Assembly: GCF_946222605.1 (NCBI RefSeq)
Contig: NZ_CAMIIE010000001.1
Span: forward strand, 124,001 to 188,000
Direction of reading: 5' to 3'
Source: an uncultured Acidocella sp.
GTDB taxonomy: Bacteria > Pseudomonadota > Alphaproteobacteria > Acetobacterales > Acetobacteraceae
Length of the DNA stretch: 64,000 nucleotides
The position numbers were made by a program, and so were the translations under genes. Within the stretch, counting starts at the first letter, position 1, and the number at the start of each line of letters is the position of its first letter. Positions 36,655-44,760 of the stretch are shown in pieces. The notes under the pieces are model-generated. The model ran no database searches and was not told where the DNA came from. It worked only from the letters and a program-made list of their open reading frames with translations.

Positions 36655-36975
36655 ATGGCCGCGCGTATCAAGAAGGGTGACAAGGTTCTCGTCATCTCTG
36701 GTTCCTCCAAGGGCCAGACCGGTGAGGTGCTGAGCGTCAACCCGACCGCGAACAAGGCGGTTGTGCAGGGCGTGGCGATTGCCAAGCACCACACCAAGCC
36801 GAACCGCATGGGCCAGGAGGGCGGCATCGTCGCTCGTGAGGCTGCCGTGCATGTCTCGAACCTGGCGCTGATCGACCCCGCCACCGACAAGCCGACCAAG
36901 GTTGGCTTCCGCGTGCTGGACGATGGCCGCAAAGTCCGTGTCGCTCGCAAGAGCGGCAACGCGATTGACGGCTGA
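36655..36975 (+). CDS. rplX: 50S ribosomal protein L24
   Basis: L24 (106 residues) starts 50S assembly. The KOW motif is at the N-terminus (KKGDKVLVISGSSKGQTGEV), followed by GQEGGIVAREAAVHVSNLALID. It lies two bases after rplN. Confidence 0.98.
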   Translation: MAARIKKGDKVLVISGSSKGQTGEVLSVNPTANKAVVQGVAIAKHHTKPNRMGQEGGIVAREAAVHVSNLALIDPATDKPTKVGFRVLDDGRKVRVARKSGNAIDG

Positions 36976-36986
36976 AGGAGGCCGCA

Positions 36987-37547
36987 ATGAGCGAAACCAA
37001 TACTCTCCCGCGTCTGAAGGCTCACTATCGTGATGTTGTGCGCGCTGAGCTCAAGAAAGAGTTCAACTACGCGAACGAGATGCAGATCCCGACGCTGGAA
37101 AAGATCGTGATCAACATGGGCGTCGGCGAAGCTGCCGGCGACCAGAAGAAGCTGGATGCGGCCGTTGCCGAGCTGACCCTCATCGCCGGCCAGAAGCCGG
37201 TGAAGACGGTGGCGAAGAAGGCGATCGCCGGCTTCAAGATCCGTGCTGGCCTGCCGATCGGCGCCAAGGTGACCCTGCGTGCTGACCGCATGTATGAGTT
37301 CCTTGACCGCCTGGTCACCATCGCCCTGCCGCGTGTCCGCGACTTCCGCGGTCTCCCGGCAAACAAGGGTTTCGATGGCCGTGGCAACTTTACGCTGGGT
37401 CTGAAAGAGCAAATCATTTTCCCTGAAATCGTGTATGACAAGGTCGATGCGATCCGGGGTATGGACATTTGCTTCGTGACCAGTGCAAAGACCGACGCGG
37501 AAGCGAAGGCACTGCTCAAGGGCTTCAACCTCCCGTTCGCTAAGTAA
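36987..37547 (+). CDS. rplE: 50S ribosomal protein L5
   Basis: L5 (186 residues) binds 5S rRNA and P-site tRNA. It shows NEMQIPTLEKIVINMGVGEA, KAIAGFKIRAGLPIGAKVTLR and DKGFDGRGNFTLG-type NKGFDGRGNFTLGLKEQIIFPE. Confidence 0.98.
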   Translation: MSETNTLPRLKAHYRDVVRAELKKEFNYANEMQIPTLEKIVINMGVGEAAGDQKKLDAAVAELTLIAGQKPVKTVAKKAIAGFKIRAGLPIGAKVTLRADRMYEFLDRLVTIALPRVRDFRGLPANKGFDGRGNFTLGLKEQIIFPEIVYDKVDAIRGMDICFVTSAKTDAEAKALLKGFNLPFAK

Positions 37548-37617
37548 GCGGGCGGGTTTGGCAAGTTATTTGGAAAACGGCTGGGGGTTCCAGCAGGTTC
37601 CGGAGGGGTTTTAGAGA

Positions 37618-37923
37618 ATGGCGAAGACATCGCAGGTCAACCGGAATGCCAAGCGCGAGCGCATGGCTGCCCGTGATGCGGGCAAGCGCGACGCGCTGAA
37701 GGCGACGATCATGGATCGTACGTTGCCCGTGGAAGACCGTTTTGAGGCGAGCCTCAAGCTCGCGCAGCTGCCGCGCAATGGCGCCAAAGTGCGGGTTCGC
37801 CTGCGCTGCGAGCTGACCGGCCGCGCGCGTGGTAACTACCGCAAGTTCAAGCTCTGCCGTGTCGCCTTCCGCGACCTGGCGAGCACCGGGCAGATCCCCG
37901 GCGTCGTCAAGGCCAGCTGGTAA
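37618..37923 (+). CDS. rpsN: 30S ribosomal protein S14, zinc-free type
   Basis: S14 (101 residues) belongs to the long form without CxxC pairs; only two isolated Cys are present. LPRNGAKVRVRLRCELTGRARGN (in two parts around the Cys) and CRVAFRDLASTGQIPGVVKASW are typical. The ATG follows GGAGGGGTTTTAGAGA at the end of a 70-base gap, the widest in this group. Confidence 0.97.
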   Translation: MAKTSQVNRNAKRERMAARDAGKRDALKATIMDRTLPVEDRFEASLKLAQLPRNGAKVRVRLRCELTGRARGNYRKFKLCRVAFRDLASTGQIPGVVKASW

Positions 37924-37939
37924 GGAAGGGCAATCCAGT

Positions 37940-38338
37940 ATGTCTATGTCCGATCCTTTGGGTGATATGCTCACCCGCATCCGCAATGCGCAGCATGCGC
38001 GGATGACCTCCTGCATTGCGCCGGCGTCCAACCTGCGCGCCAATGTGCTTGAAGTTCTGAAGCGTGAAGGCTTCATCCGTGGCTATTCCCGTGAGGAAGT
38101 GCGCACCGGTGTGGCGCAGCTGCGCATCGAGCTGAAGTATAATGAAGGCCAACCGGTGATTAAGGAGATCTCCCGCGTGTCCCGTCCGGGCCGCCGCGTG
38201 TACTCCAAGATCAAGGAGCTGCCGCGCGTCTATAATGGCCTCGGTGTCTCCATCCTTTCCACGCCGCGTGGCGTGATGAGCGATGTGGAAGCCCGCGCTG
38301 CCAATGTTGGCGGCGAAGTGCTCTGCCGCGTGTTCTAA
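37940..38338 (+). CDS. rpsH: 30S ribosomal protein S8
   Basis: S8 (132 residues) binds 16S rRNA helix 21; in E. coli it represses the spc operon. MSDPLGDMLTRIRNAQHA and the C-terminal GLGVSILSTPRGVMSD are diagnostic. The ATG at 37940 follows GGAAGGG; a longer in-frame reading within rpsN is rejected. Confidence 0.98.
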   Translation: MSMSDPLGDMLTRIRNAQHARMTSCIAPASNLRANVLEVLKREGFIRGYSREEVRTGVAQLRIELKYNEGQPVIKEISRVSRPGRRVYSKIKELPRVYNGLGVSILSTPRGVMSDVEARAANVGGEVLCRVF

Positions 38339-38350
38339 GGGAGCGCCAAG

Positions 38351-38884
38351 ATGTCTCGTGTTGGTAAATATCCCGTTGAGATCCCGGCCGGCGTGACTGT
38401 TGCCATCTCCGGCAATGTCGTCACCGCCAAGGGCAAGCTCGGTGAGCAGACCCTGGCTTTGACCGATCTGGTCAATGTCTCGGTCGACGGCAACAAGGTT
38501 TCGGTCGAGCCGAAAACCAAGGAAGCCCAGGCGCGTATGATGTGGGGCACCACCCGTGCCAACATCGCGAACATGGTGAAGGGCGTTTCCCAGGGCTACT
38601 CCAAGACCCTGGAAATCACCGGCACCGGTTACCGTGCCGCTGTGCAGGGCAAGAACCTGGTGGTCAATCTTGGGTTCTCTCACGACGTCACCTACCCGAT
38701 CCCCGAGGGGATCAAGGTGACCTGCGAGAAGCCGACCTCGATCAAGGTCGAAGGTGTCGATAAGCGCCAGGTTGGTCAGGTTTGCGCTGAGCTGCGCGCA
38801 TGGCGTCCGCCTGAGCCGTATAAGGGCAAGGGCGTCAAGTTTGAGGGCGAGGCCATCCGCCGCAAAGAGGGTAAGAAGAAATAA
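38351..38884 (+). CDS. rplF: 50S ribosomal protein L6
   Basis: L6 (177 residues) lies near the sarcin-ricin loop. It begins MSRVGKYPVEIPAGVTV and has the C-domain signature PEPYKGKGVKFEGE. Its stop shares one base with the rplR start (TAATG). Confidence 0.98.
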   Translation: MSRVGKYPVEIPAGVTVAISGNVVTAKGKLGEQTLALTDLVNVSVDGNKVSVEPKTKEAQARMMWGTTRANIANMVKGVSQGYSKTLEITGTGYRAAVQGKNLVVNLGFSHDVTYPIPEGIKVTCEKPTSIKVEGVDKRQVGQVCAELRAWRPPEPYKGKGVKFEGEAIRRKEGKKK

Positions 38885-39246
38885 TGTCGAGCAATCTGGA
38901 CCTGCAGGCCCGCCGCCGGGCGCGCCTTCGCTATCAGCTCCGGCAGAAGTCCGGTGGGCGTCCGCGCCTGTCGGTGTTCCGCTCCGGCAAGCATATCTAT
39001 GCCCAGATCATCGACGACGCGCAGGGGCGTACCCTCGCTGCCGCTTCGAGCCTGGACAAGGATCTCAAGGCCAGCCTGAAGACCGGCGCGGACAAGGATG
39101 CCGCGGCCGCCGTTGGCAAGCTGATCGCCGAGCGCTCCAAGGAAGCCGGTGTGACCCAGGTCGTCTTCGACCGCGGTTCTTATCTGTATCATGGCCGGGT
39201 CAAAGCCCTGGCAGAGGCGGCCCGCGAGGGCGGCCTCGACTTCTAA
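38884..39246 (+). CDS. rplR: 50S ribosomal protein L18
   Basis: L18 (120 residues) attaches 5S rRNA to the large subunit. RRRARLRYQLRQKSGGRPRLSVFRS (in two parts) and QVVFDRGSYLYHGRVKALAEAAREGGLDF match the family. Confidence 0.98.
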   Translation: MSSNLDLQARRRARLRYQLRQKSGGRPRLSVFRSGKHIYAQIIDDAQGRTLAAASSLDKDLKASLKTGADKDAAAAVGKLIAERSKEAGVTQVVFDRGSYLYHGRVKALAEAAREGGLDF

Positions 39247-39258
39247 GAGGGTTTGCAC

Positions 39259-39846
39259 ATGGCACGTGAAGCACGTGAAGGTGGCCAGCGCCGGGACCGC
39301 GATCGCAACAATGATCGTGACCGCGAGGCCGGTGATGAGTTCGTCGACAAGCTGGTGACAATTAACCGCGTTGCCAAGGTGGTGAAGGGCGGCCGTCGTT
39401 TCGCTTTCGCTGCTCTGGTTGTGGTTGGTGACCAGAAGGGGCGCGTTGGCTACGGCGCCGGTAAGGCCCGTGAGGTTCCCGAGGCGATCCGCAAGGCGAC
39501 CGAACGCGCCAAGAAGACCATGATCCGGGTTCCCATGAAGGAAGGCCGCACCCTGCATCACGATGTTCAGGGCGTGTTTGGCGCGGGTGAAGTTGTGCTG
39601 CGTACGGCTCCGGCCGGTACCGGCATCATCGCCGGTGGCCCGCTGCGTGCTGTCTTCGAGACGCTGGGCATCGCCGACGTGGTCGCCAAGTCGCTGGGTT
39701 CTCGTAACCCGCATAACATGGTGAAGGCGACCTTCGCGGCGCTGCAGAACACTACCAGCCCGCGCCAGGTGGCCAACCGCCGCAGCAAGAAGGTGGCTGA
39801 GCTGTTCGGCACGACCGAGAAGCAGGTGGAGAGCGCAGATGTCTGA
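39259..39846 (+). CDS. rpsE: 30S ribosomal protein S5
   Basis: S5 (195 residues) acts in decoding fidelity. The double-stranded RNA-binding-like domain FVDKLVTINRVAKVVKGGRR and the C-domain LRTAPAGTGIIAGGPLRAV are clear. The N-terminus carries an extra Arg/Asp-rich stretch of about 25 residues. The ATG at 39259 follows AGAGGG; a TTG two codons earlier is unlikely. It overlaps rpmD by eight bases. Confidence 0.98.
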   Translation: MAREAREGGQRRDRDRNNDRDREAGDEFVDKLVTINRVAKVVKGGRRFAFAALVVVGDQKGRVGYGAGKAREVPEAIRKATERAKKTMIRVPMKEGRTLHHDVQGVFGAGEVVLRTAPAGTGIIAGGPLRAVFETLGIADVVAKSLGSRNPHNMVKATFAALQNTTSPRQVANRRSKKVAELFGTTEKQVESADV

Positions 39847-40027
39847 GAAGAAGATCCGCATCACCCAGCTGGGTTCTGGTTTCGGGCGCAAGCCCGGCCA
39901 GCAGGCCACCTTGGTCGGTCTCGGTCTGAACAAGATCGGCCGTACCGTTGAGCTGAACGCCACCCCGGAAGTTCTGGGCATGGTGAACAAGGTGAAGCAT
40001 CTGCTCAAAGTCGAAGAGCAGGGCTGA
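39839..40027 (+). CDS. rpmD: 50S ribosomal protein L30
   Basis: L30 (62 residues): KKIRITQLGSGFGRKPGQ, TLVGLGLNKIGRTVEL and MVNKVKHLLKVEE are the family hallmarks. It starts inside the end of rpsE. Confidence 0.97.
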   Translation: MSEKKIRITQLGSGFGRKPGQQATLVGLGLNKIGRTVELNATPEVLGMVNKVKHLLKVEEQG

Positions 40028-40046
40028 GCCGTAAGGAATCGCAACG

Positions 40047-40532
40047 ATGAAACTGAACGAAATCCGGGACAATCCCGGCGCCCGTCTCAAGTCCAAGCGC
40101 CTCGGCCGTGGTATCGGCTCCGGCAAGGGCAAGACCTCCGGTAAGGGTGTTAAGGGTCAGAAGGCGCGCGAGGGCGTCTCCCTCAACGGCTTCGAGGGTG
40201 GTCAGCTCCCGATCTATCGCCGTCTGCCGAAGCGTGGCTTCCATAACGTGAACCGCAAAGTGTTCGCGCCGCTGAACCTAGATGCGCTGGAAGCAGCACT
40301 CGAGGCCGGCAAGCTGAACGCTGGTGAGACCATTACCGAGGCCAAGCTGGCGGAAGCCGGTGTGGTCCGCCTGAACAAGGCTGATGGTGTGCGCTTGCTG
40401 GCGCGCGGCTCCCTGTCGAAGGCCGTGACCCTCGAGGTCTCCGGTGCTTCCGCTGCGGCCGTTGCGGCCGTGGAGCAGGCTGGCGGCAAGGTGACGACGC
40501 TGGGTGGCAAGGTGGAAGAGCCCGCCGCTTAA
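40047..40532 (+). CDS. rplO: 50S ribosomal protein L15
   Basis: L15 (161 residues) is a late assembly protein. The glycine-rich N-terminus KRLGRGIGSGKGKTSGKGVKGQ and GFEGGQLPIYRRLPKRGF are typical. It is followed by a strong hairpin terminator before secY. Confidence 0.98.
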   Translation: MKLNEIRDNPGARLKSKRLGRGIGSGKGKTSGKGVKGQKAREGVSLNGFEGGQLPIYRRLPKRGFHNVNRKVFAPLNLDALEAALEAGKLNAGETITEAKLAEAGVVRLNKADGVRLLARGSLSKAVTLEVSGASAAAVAAVEQAGGKVTTLGGKVEEPAA

Positions 40533-40544
40533 GGGCTTGCCTCT

Positions 40545-40559
40545 GCCGGGAAAACCGGC
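40545..40559 (+). repeat. short hairpin after rplO
   Basis: GCCGG and CCGGC flank GAAAA, 13 bases after the rplO stop codon and just upstream of the larger terminator. It may stabilise the mRNA end. Confidence 0.4.
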
Positions 40560-40575
40560 GAATTTGCGCTGAATG

Positions 40576-40620
40576 AACGGCGCTTGCTGTTGTGCAAAGC
40601 ACCCGGCAAGCGCCGTTTTT
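40576..40620 (+). terminator. intrinsic terminator between rplO and secY
   Basis: AACGGCGCTTGC (40576-40587) and GCAAGCGCCGTT (40606-40617) form a perfect 12-bp stem with a further GTGC/GCAC stem inside the loop, followed by TTTGTT. It has all the features of an efficient Rho-independent terminator although it lies within the spc gene group. Confidence 0.9.
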
Positions 40621-40638
40621 GTTGGATAAGGGATTGAT

Positions 40639-41976
40639 ATGGCATCCGCCGCAGAACAGATGGCCGCGAGCATGAACCTGAGTGCGTTCGGCAAGGCGAC
40701 CGATCTTAAGAAACGTATCTGGTTTACACTGGGTGCGCTGATCATTTTCCGCCTGGGGACCTATGTTCCTTTGCCAGGTGTGGACGGCGCGGTCATGGCG
40801 CAGCTGATGAGCCAGAATGGCAACGGCCTTCTGGGCATGTTCAACATGTTCACTGGCGGCGCGTTGGGTCGTATGACCATCTTCGCCTTGAATATCCTCC
40901 CCTATATCAGCGCTTCGATTATCATTCAGCTTCTGAGCTCGACGATCCCAGCGCTCGAAGCGATGAAGAAAGAGGGCGATTCGGGGCGCCAGCGGATCAC
41001 GCAATATACCCGTTATCTCACGGTGCTGATCGCGGCCGCCCAAGCCTATGGCATCGCCGTGAGCCTTGAGCGTGTCCATGGCGCCAGCGGCGCCGCTGTG
41101 ATCGATCCCGGTCCGTTCTTCGTGTTCACAGCCGTGGTCACCCTGGTCGGTGGCACCGTCTTCGTCATGTGGCTCGGCGAGCAGATCACCTCGCGCGGCA
41201 TCGGTAATGGCTCCAGCCTGATCATTTTCTCCGGCATTGTCGCGAATATGCCCATTGCTGTGGCGAATATTCTTGAACTCGGCTCCACAGGCGCGCTGTC
41301 CACCTTCTTCATCATCTTCATTTTCATCGCCGCCTTGATCATCATCGGCTTTGTCGTGTTCATGGAACGCGCCCAGCGTCGCATTTTGGTACAGCATCCA
41401 AAGCGCCAGATGGGGCAGAAGGTGTTTGGCGGCGAGGCGAATTACATGCCGCTGAAGGTGAATGCCTCCGGGGTTATGCCGCCGATCTTCGCATCTTCCC
41501 TGCTTGTGATTCCGGCGACATTGGTCGGGTTCTCCGCCGGTGGTCCGGTCTGGCTGCAGACCATTGCGCATCTGCTCTCGCGCGGACAACCGCTCTATTT
41601 GCTGCTTTTTGCGGGGCTTATCATCGCGTTTTCCTTCGTCTGGGCGGCGATTGCGTTCAACCCAGAGGAGACGGCGGATAATCTCAAAAAGAACGGCGCC
41701 TTTATTCCCGGCATCCGGCCTGGCACGAATACGGCCAAATATTTCGATACGGTGCTGACCCGTCTGACCGCGATCGGCGCGGCCTATCTGGTCATTGTCT
41801 GTTTGCTGCCTGATTTCGCGATGAGCCATTACGCTCTACCGTTCTATTTTGGTGGTACCTCCCTTCTGATCATTGTCTCGGTTACAATGGACACGATGAC
41901 GCAAATCCAGTCTCATCTGCTTGCTCATCAATATCAGGGGCTGCTTCGCAAGGGGCGCGGTAAGGCCCGCAAGTAA
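40639..41976 (+). CDS. secY: preprotein translocase subunit SecY
   Basis: SecY (445 residues) is the ten-helix protein channel of the inner membrane. Recognisable parts are the first helix (FTLGALIIFRLGTYVPLPG), the plug and helix 2 region (GNGLLGMFNMFTGGALGRMTIFALNILPYISASI), RGIGNGSSLIIFSGIV, and LIIAFSFVWAAIAFNPEE-TADNLKKNGAFIPGIRPG. An AAGGGATTG site precedes the ATG. Only 18 bases separate it from the upstream terminator, so no independent promoter is evident. Confidence 0.98.
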   Translation: MASAAEQMAASMNLSAFGKATDLKKRIWFTLGALIIFRLGTYVPLPGVDGAVMAQLMSQNGNGLLGMFNMFTGGALGRMTIFALNILPYISASIIIQLLSSTIPALEAMKKEGDSGRQRITQYTRYLTVLIAAAQAYGIAVSLERVHGASGAAVIDPGPFFVFTAVVTLVGGTVFVMWLGEQITSRGIGNGSSLIIFSGIVANMPIAVANILELGSTGALSTFFIIFIFIAALIIIGFVVFMERAQRRILVQHPKRQMGQKVFGGEANYMPLKVNASGVMPPIFASSLLVIPATLVGFSAGGPVWLQTIAHLLSRGQPLYLLLFAGLIIAFSFVWAAIAFNPEETADNLKKNGAFIPGIRPGTNTAKYFDTVLTRLTAIGAAYLVIVCLLPDFAMSHYALPFYFGGTSLLIIVSVTMDTMTQIQSHLLAHQYQGLLRKGRGKARK

Positions 41977-41988
41977 GGAGAGAAACAG

Positions 41989-42654
41989 GTGAAGTTGATT
42001 TTGCTGGGGCCGCCAGGGGCAGGCAAGGGGACGCAGTCAAAGCTTCTGGAAACGCGTTATGGCGTCGCGCAGATCTCAACCGGCGATATGCTCCGGGCTG
42101 AAGTGAAGGCGGGCAGCCCGATCGGTCTGGAAGCGAAGAGCGTCATGGATGCCGGCAAGCTGGTTTCCGACGATATTCTGGTTCGGATGATCGGTGAGCG
42201 GATCAGCAAACCGGACTGCGCTAGAGGCTTCATCCTGGACGGTTTTCCGCGCACGGTTCCGCAAGCCGAAGCCCTGGACAAGATGCTCGGTGAGCGCGGG
42301 ATCGAGCTGGATGCCGTCGTGGAGTTGAAGGTCGACGAGGCGATTCTCGTTGACCGGATCTCGGGCCGCTTCACCTGCGCAAAGTGCGGTGAGGGTTATC
42401 ATGATAGCTTCAAGCAGCCGAAGGTCGCCGGCGTTTGCGATGTCTGTGGCGGTACGGAGTTTACCCGGCGCCCCGACGACAAAGCGGAGACAGTAAAGGC
42501 CCGGCTGGAAGCCTATAATGCGCAGACCGCGCCGATTCTCCCTTATTATAAGGAGAAAGGCCGGCTTTATTCGGTGGATGGCATGGCTGAAATGGCTGAT
42601 GTCGAAGCTGAGATTGAAGCTGTCTTGCGTGGCATCGGCGTCGAAGCCGCCTGA
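41989..42654 (+). CDS. adk: adenylate kinase, zinc-LID type
   Basis: Adk converts ATP and AMP to two ADP. The 221-residue long-form enzyme has the P-loop GPPGAGKGTQ (7-16), FILDGFPRTVPQAEAL, and a LID domain with two CxxC pairs (CAKC and CDVC) as in zinc-binding adenylate kinases. It starts at GTG after AAGGAGAG, 12 bases downstream of secY. Confidence 0.97.
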   Translation: MKLILLGPPGAGKGTQSKLLETRYGVAQISTGDMLRAEVKAGSPIGLEAKSVMDAGKLVSDDILVRMIGERISKPDCARGFILDGFPRTVPQAEALDKMLGERGIELDAVVELKVDEAILVDRISGRFTCAKCGEGYHDSFKQPKVAGVCDVCGGTEFTRRPDDKAETVKARLEAYNAQTAPILPYYKEKGRLYSVDGMAEMADVEAEIEAVLRGIGVEAA

Positions 42655-42700
42655 TTCCTCTCTATCCGCATCGTTCAGGTTCAGATTGGCGCGGATTTAG

Positions 42701-42730
42701 ACATTCGATCACGAAAATTTGATCGAATGT
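42701..42730. repeat. 11-bp perfect inverted repeat beside the rpsM promoter
   Basis: ACATTCGATCA (42701-42711) and TGATCGAATGT (42720-42730) are perfect complements around CGAAAATT. There is no T-run, so a standard terminator is unlikely. The right arm ends two bases before the -35 hexamer of the rpsM promoter, so it may be an operator or activator site. Confidence 0.8.
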
Positions 42731-42732
42731 CG

Positions 42733-42760
42733 TTGACTCTGAATTGGCGGACGCTATAAC
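42733..42760 (+). promoter_or_regulatory. strong sigma-70-like promoter for rpsM-rpsK-rpoA-rplQ
   Basis: TTGACT (42733-42738) and TATAAC (42755-42760) are separated by 16 bases; each matches its consensus in five of six positions. It would give the alpha operon its own transcript with a leader of about 55 bases. Confidence 0.8.
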
Positions 42761-42821
42761 CCGCTTTCGCGGCGCTTCCGGGTGGGGCGCCGCTACTTGT
42801 TATGACCTCAGGAGAAACCCC

Positions 42822-43199
42822 GTGGCGCGTATTGCCGGCGTAAACATTCCCACGAACAAGCGTGTCGTGATCAGCCTTCGTTACATTTATGGCATCGGCC
42901 CGGCCAAGGCGCAGGAGATCTGCTCCGCCCTGGAAATCCCGGCTGAGCGCCGCGTCAACCAGCTTTCCGACGACGAGATCATGCGCCTGCGTGAAGTGAT
43001 CGACCGCGATTACCGCGTCGAAGGCGATCTGCGCCGTGAGACGGCGATGAACATCAAGCGTCTGATGGATCTGGGCTGCTATCGTGGTCTGCGTCACCGT
43101 AAGGGCCTGCCGGTCCGCGGTCAGCGCACCCATACCAACGCCCGGACCCGCAAGGGTAAAGCCGTGGCGATCGCCGGCAAGAAGAAAGCCACTCGCTAA
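42822..43199 (+). CDS. rpsM: 30S ribosomal protein S13
   Basis: S13 (125 residues) links 30S head to the 50S subunit. It begins at GTG: MARIAGVNIPTNKRVVISL, the universal N-terminus, and contains YRGLRHRKGLPVRGQRTHTNARTRKG (in part). AGGAGAAA precedes the start. A reading from 42744 would include the promoter and is rejected. Confidence 0.98.
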   Translation: MARIAGVNIPTNKRVVISLRYIYGIGPAKAQEICSALEIPAERRVNQLSDDEIMRLREVIDRDYRVEGDLRRETAMNIKRLMDLGCYRGLRHRKGLPVRGQRTHTNARTRKGKAVAIAGKKKATR

Positions 43200-43229
43200 A
43201 CACCTCCGTAGACATAGGATTCGACAGAT

Positions 43230-43622
43230 ATGGCGAAGACCGCCTCCACCCGTCCCCGCAAGAAAGAGCGCAAGAACATCATTTCTGGTGTTGCTCACGT
43301 GCTCGCAAGCTTCAACAACACCTTCGTGAACATTACCGACGCGCAGGGTAACACCATCGCTTGGTCGTCTGCCGGCGCGCAGGGTTTTAAGGGTAGCCGC
43401 AAATCCACCCCGTACGCGGCGCAGGTTGCCGCCGAGGATGCCGGCCGCAAGGCGCGTGAGCACGGCATGGAGATGCTCGAGATCGAGGTCAGCGGCCCGG
43501 GCTCGGGACGCGAGAGCGCGCTGCGCGCGCTGCAGGCTGTCGGGTTCCAGATTTCCGCGATCCGCGACCTGACCCCGATTCCGCATAATGGCTGCCGTCC
43601 GCGTAAGCGCCGCCGCGTCTAA
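43230..43622 (+). CDS. rpsK: 30S ribosomal protein S11
   Basis: S11 (130 residues) is in the platform near the E site. It shows NTFVNITDAQGNTIAWSSAG and the C-terminal signature RDLTPIPHNGCRPRKRRRV. Confidence 0.99.
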   Translation: MAKTASTRPRKKERKNIISGVAHVLASFNNTFVNITDAQGNTIAWSSAGAQGFKGSRKSTPYAAQVAAEDAGRKAREHGMEMLEIEVSGPGSGRESALRALQAVGFQISAIRDLTPIPHNGCRPRKRRRV

Positions 43623-43655
43623 TTCGCCGGAATCGTATTTTCTGTAAGGCCCCCA

Positions 43656-43678
43656 CGGCGGTGTTCTCCTCACCGCCG
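43656..43678 (+). repeat. hairpin in the rpsK-rpoA gap
   Basis: CGGCGGTG and CACCGCCG pair perfectly around TTCTCCT, eight bases upstream of the rpoA ribosome-binding site (GGAGGGG). It may affect rpoA translation or mRNA processing. Confidence 0.5.
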
Positions 43679-43695
43679 CCGGGCCGGAGGGGTAG

Positions 43696-44733
43696 ATGTT
43701 GAAAGAGTCGAATTTGTCTCTGCAGCGCAACTGGCAGACGCTGATCAAGCCGGAACAGCTCGATGTCGAGTTCGGGTCCGATGCGACGCGCGTGGCGACG
43801 ATCATCGCTGAGCCGCTGGAACGTGGCTTTGGCATGACGCTGGGCAATTCGCTGCGGCGGATCCTGCTCTCGTCGTTGCAGGGCGCGGCCGTCACGGCCG
43901 TGCGGATCGATGGCGTGCTGCACGAATTCTCCACGCTTCCCGGCGTGCGCGAAGACGTCACCGACATCGTGCTGAACATCAAGCAGCTTGCCGTGAAGAT
44001 GCACGGCGAGGGGCCCAAGCGCATGGTGCTCACCGCGACCGGTCCGGGCGAGGTGAAGGCGGGCCAGATCCAGGCCGGCCACGATATCGAGATCATGAAT
44101 CCCGATCTCGTGCTTTGCACGCTGGATGACGGCGCGCAGCTCGGCATGGAGTTCACGGTGAATGCCGGCCGCGGCTATGAGCCGGCCGCGAATAATCGTC
44201 CGGAAGATGCGCCGATCGGCCTGATCCCGGTCGATGCGATCTATTCCCCGGTCAAGCGCGTCTCCTACAAGGTCGAGAAGACCCGCGTCGGCCAGGTGAC
44301 GGACTATGACAAGCTGATTCTCGAAGTCGAGACCAACGGCGCGGTGACGCCTGAGGATGCGGTGGCCTTGGCCGCGCGTATCCTGCAGGACCAGCTCAGC
44401 ATGTTCGTCAATTTCGAGGAGCCGCAGCGCGCCCGTCCGGAAGAGCCGCGGATCGAGCTGCCATTCAATCCGAATCTGCTGCGCAAGGTTGACGAACTGG
44501 AGCTGTCCGTTCGGTCCGCCAACTGCCTGAAGAACGACAATATCGTGTATATTGGCGATCTGGTGCAGAAGAGCGAGCAGGAAATGCTGCGCACCCCGAA
44601 TTTCGGGCGCAAGTCCTTGAACGAAATCAAGGAAGTGTTGACCGCGATGGGGTTGTCCCTGGGCATGACCGTGCCCGATTGGCCGCCTGAGAATATTGAA
44701 GAGCTGGCCAAGCGCTCCGATCAACCCTTCTAA
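43696..44733 (+). CDS. rpoA: RNA polymerase alpha subunit
   Basis: The 345-residue alpha subunit has the N-terminal dimerisation domain (AEPLERGFGMTLGNSLRRILLSSLQG) and the C-terminal domain that touches UP elements and activators (ELELSVRSANCLKNDNIVYIGDLVQKSEQEML, NFGRKSLNEIKEVL). Both domains are complete. Confidence 0.99.
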   Translation: MLKESNLSLQRNWQTLIKPEQLDVEFGSDATRVATIIAEPLERGFGMTLGNSLRRILLSSLQGAAVTAVRIDGVLHEFSTLPGVREDVTDIVLNIKQLAVKMHGEGPKRMVLTATGPGEVKAGQIQAGHDIEIMNPDLVLCTLDDGAQLGMEFTVNAGRGYEPAANNRPEDAPIGLIPVDAIYSPVKRVSYKVEKTRVGQVTDYDKLILEVETNGAVTPEDAVALAARILQDQLSMFVNFEEPQRARPEEPRIELPFNPNLLRKVDELELSVRSANCLKNDNIVYIGDLVQKSEQEMLRTPNFGRKSLNEIKEVLTAMGLSLGMTVPDWPPENIEELAKRSDQPF

Positions 44734-44760
44734 TTATCGTCTAACCAGGAACACCTCATC

